Source of the DNA: an uncultured Pseudomonadota bacterium
GTDB taxonomy: Bacteria; Pseudomonadota; Gammaproteobacteria; Steroidobacterales; Steroidobacteraceae
Reading direction: 5' to 3'
Assembly: GCA_903862885.1 (NCBI GenBank)
Contig: CAIOZU010000066.1
Coordinates: forward strand, 1 to 64,000
Length of the DNA stretch: 64,000 nucleotides
The translations under genes and the position numbers were made by a program. How positions within the stretch are numbered: the stretch's first letter is position 1; every line of letters starts with the position of its first letter. Positions 63,480 to 64,000 of the stretch are shown piece by piece. The notes under the pieces are model-generated. The model had not been told where the DNA came from. It did no database searches and saw only the letters and a program-made list of their open reading frames with translations.

Positions 63480-64000
63480 TTAGAACTGAACGGTCACTGA
63501 ACCAAACACATAGCGACCCAACGCATCGTACTGTGATGGGAAGGTGTTTCCGTTACCACTAGCGATGTTGTTCGCGCCTACGATCGGTGGGTCTTTATCG
63601 AGAATGTTATTGATGCCCAAGCGAACCGTCACATGATCTGCCACTTTCATCGAGCCGGACAGGTCAATGTAGCTACGCGAACTCAAGTGCGCATCGGTGG
63701 TTGATATGCAAGAAAAACCAGGGAAATACTCGCACGCCGCTGGATTGGTGGTGCCATCGACACTGATGTTCGGGTTTGAACTCAGACCGTCGACCGTCAC
63801 CGCACCGAAATAACGCCAAGCCAAACTCACATCCGCACCACGCCATGGTGTCATCCAGGTCGAGGTCAACGTGTGCCGCCACTTGAAGTTAGGCGAACCA
63901 CAGGAGTTGCCATAAAACCCGTTACAGTCAAACGCCGTATCAGGACGCGACTGAAGTGGCAAGATCTGATACGAGTTGACTTTGGTTGCAACGAAGCTCG
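63480..64000 (-). CDS. TonB-dependent receptor, C-terminal part (5' end outside window)
   Basis: Outer-membrane beta-barrel for uptake of an unknown ligand. Only the last roughly 173 residues are visible, and the frame is open to the window edge. Alternating barrel strands such as 'RHTLTSTWMTPWRGADVSLA' and 'RSYIDLSGSMKVADHVTVRL' and the 'GINNILDKDPP' motif near the end are typical of these receptors. The final residue is Phe ('VTVQF'), the signal for barrel assembly. A pair of cysteines in a loop ('ACEYFPGFSC') may form a disulfide. Confidence 0.9.
   Translation of the reverse strand, partial: SFVATKVNSYQILPLQSRPDTAFDCNGFYGNSCGSPNFKWRHTLTSTWMTPWRGADVSLAWRYFGAVTVDGLSSNPNISVDGTTNPAACEYFPGFSCISTTDAHLSSRSYIDLSGSMKVADHVTVRLGINNILDKDPPIVGANNIASGNGNTFPSQYDALGRYVFGSVTVQF

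Overview
The window looks like a chromosomal segment of a gammaproteobacterium with moderately high GC. The order dusB-fis-purH-purD, the divergent rhlB / trxA-rho arrangement, accB-accC-prmA, greB and plsB are all typical of that class. A CIRCE operator in front of groESL (HrcA control), a PHA-granule-type small protein, acyl-CoA dehydrogenases and the end of a TonB-dependent receptor suggest an environmental lineage near Xanthomonadales, Nevskiales or Steroidobacterales rather than an enteric. That placement is inference from gene content; no rRNA or tRNA gene was seen.

Layout. 0-3 kb: end of an LPS-type glycosyltransferase, then groEL-groES on the minus strand. 3-16.4 kb: a long plus-strand stretch with dsbD (two N-terminal domains), a TlpA-type thioredoxin, aroQ, accB-accC, prmA, a zinc-ribbon membrane protein, dusB-fis-purH-purD, a PHA-granule-type protein, a GNAT enzyme and an exported methyltransferase-like protein. 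16.6-21.9 kb: an AlkA-type glycosylase, trxA-rho and the divergent rhlB, then a yrfG-type phosphatase. 21.9-25.3 kb: a coupled plus-strand run (37-aa ORF, DUF3301, PHP phosphatase, DUF465, MscS channel, ArfB). 25.3-32.3 kb: a minus-strand run whose first gene is an isolated contractile-tail sheath gene, followed by an alkyltransferase-like protein, an alpha/beta hydrolase, a lipoprotein, a GIY-YIG protein and plsB. Ahead of it lies a GT4 glycosyltransferase preceded by an 11-bp-periodic Pho-box-like array.

32.3-42.6 kb: L,D-transpeptidase, TPM/LemA cluster, greB, homospermidine synthase, mercaptopyruvate sulfurtransferase, arginine decarboxylase, a glycine-rich RRM protein and a second exported methyltransferase-like protein. 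42.6-47.2 kb: a decayed amidohydrolase, Nudix, HAD, GDPD, GST and MOSC genes. 47.2-52.7 kb: a tight minus-strand operon of M32 carboxypeptidase, ttcA, a phosphatase/ADP-ribosylglycohydrolase fusion, an ATP-grasp ligase, apt and MOSC. 53-56 kb: a three-gene acyl-CoA operon with one catalytic and one probably non-catalytic dehydrogenase. 56-64 kb: DUF192/PadR operon, LEA-type lipoprotein, large M14 peptidase, cupin, TPR-sulfotransferase and a TonB receptor end.

The most unusual items are the orphan tail sheath, the phosphatase-ADP-ribosylglycohydrolase fusion beside an ATP-grasp ligase and apt, the Pho-like array before the glycosyltransferase, a predicted membrane tail on RhlB, a disordered N-terminal extension on Rho, and the duplicated DsbD alpha domain. 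No CRISPR array, insertion sequence or complete prophage was found.
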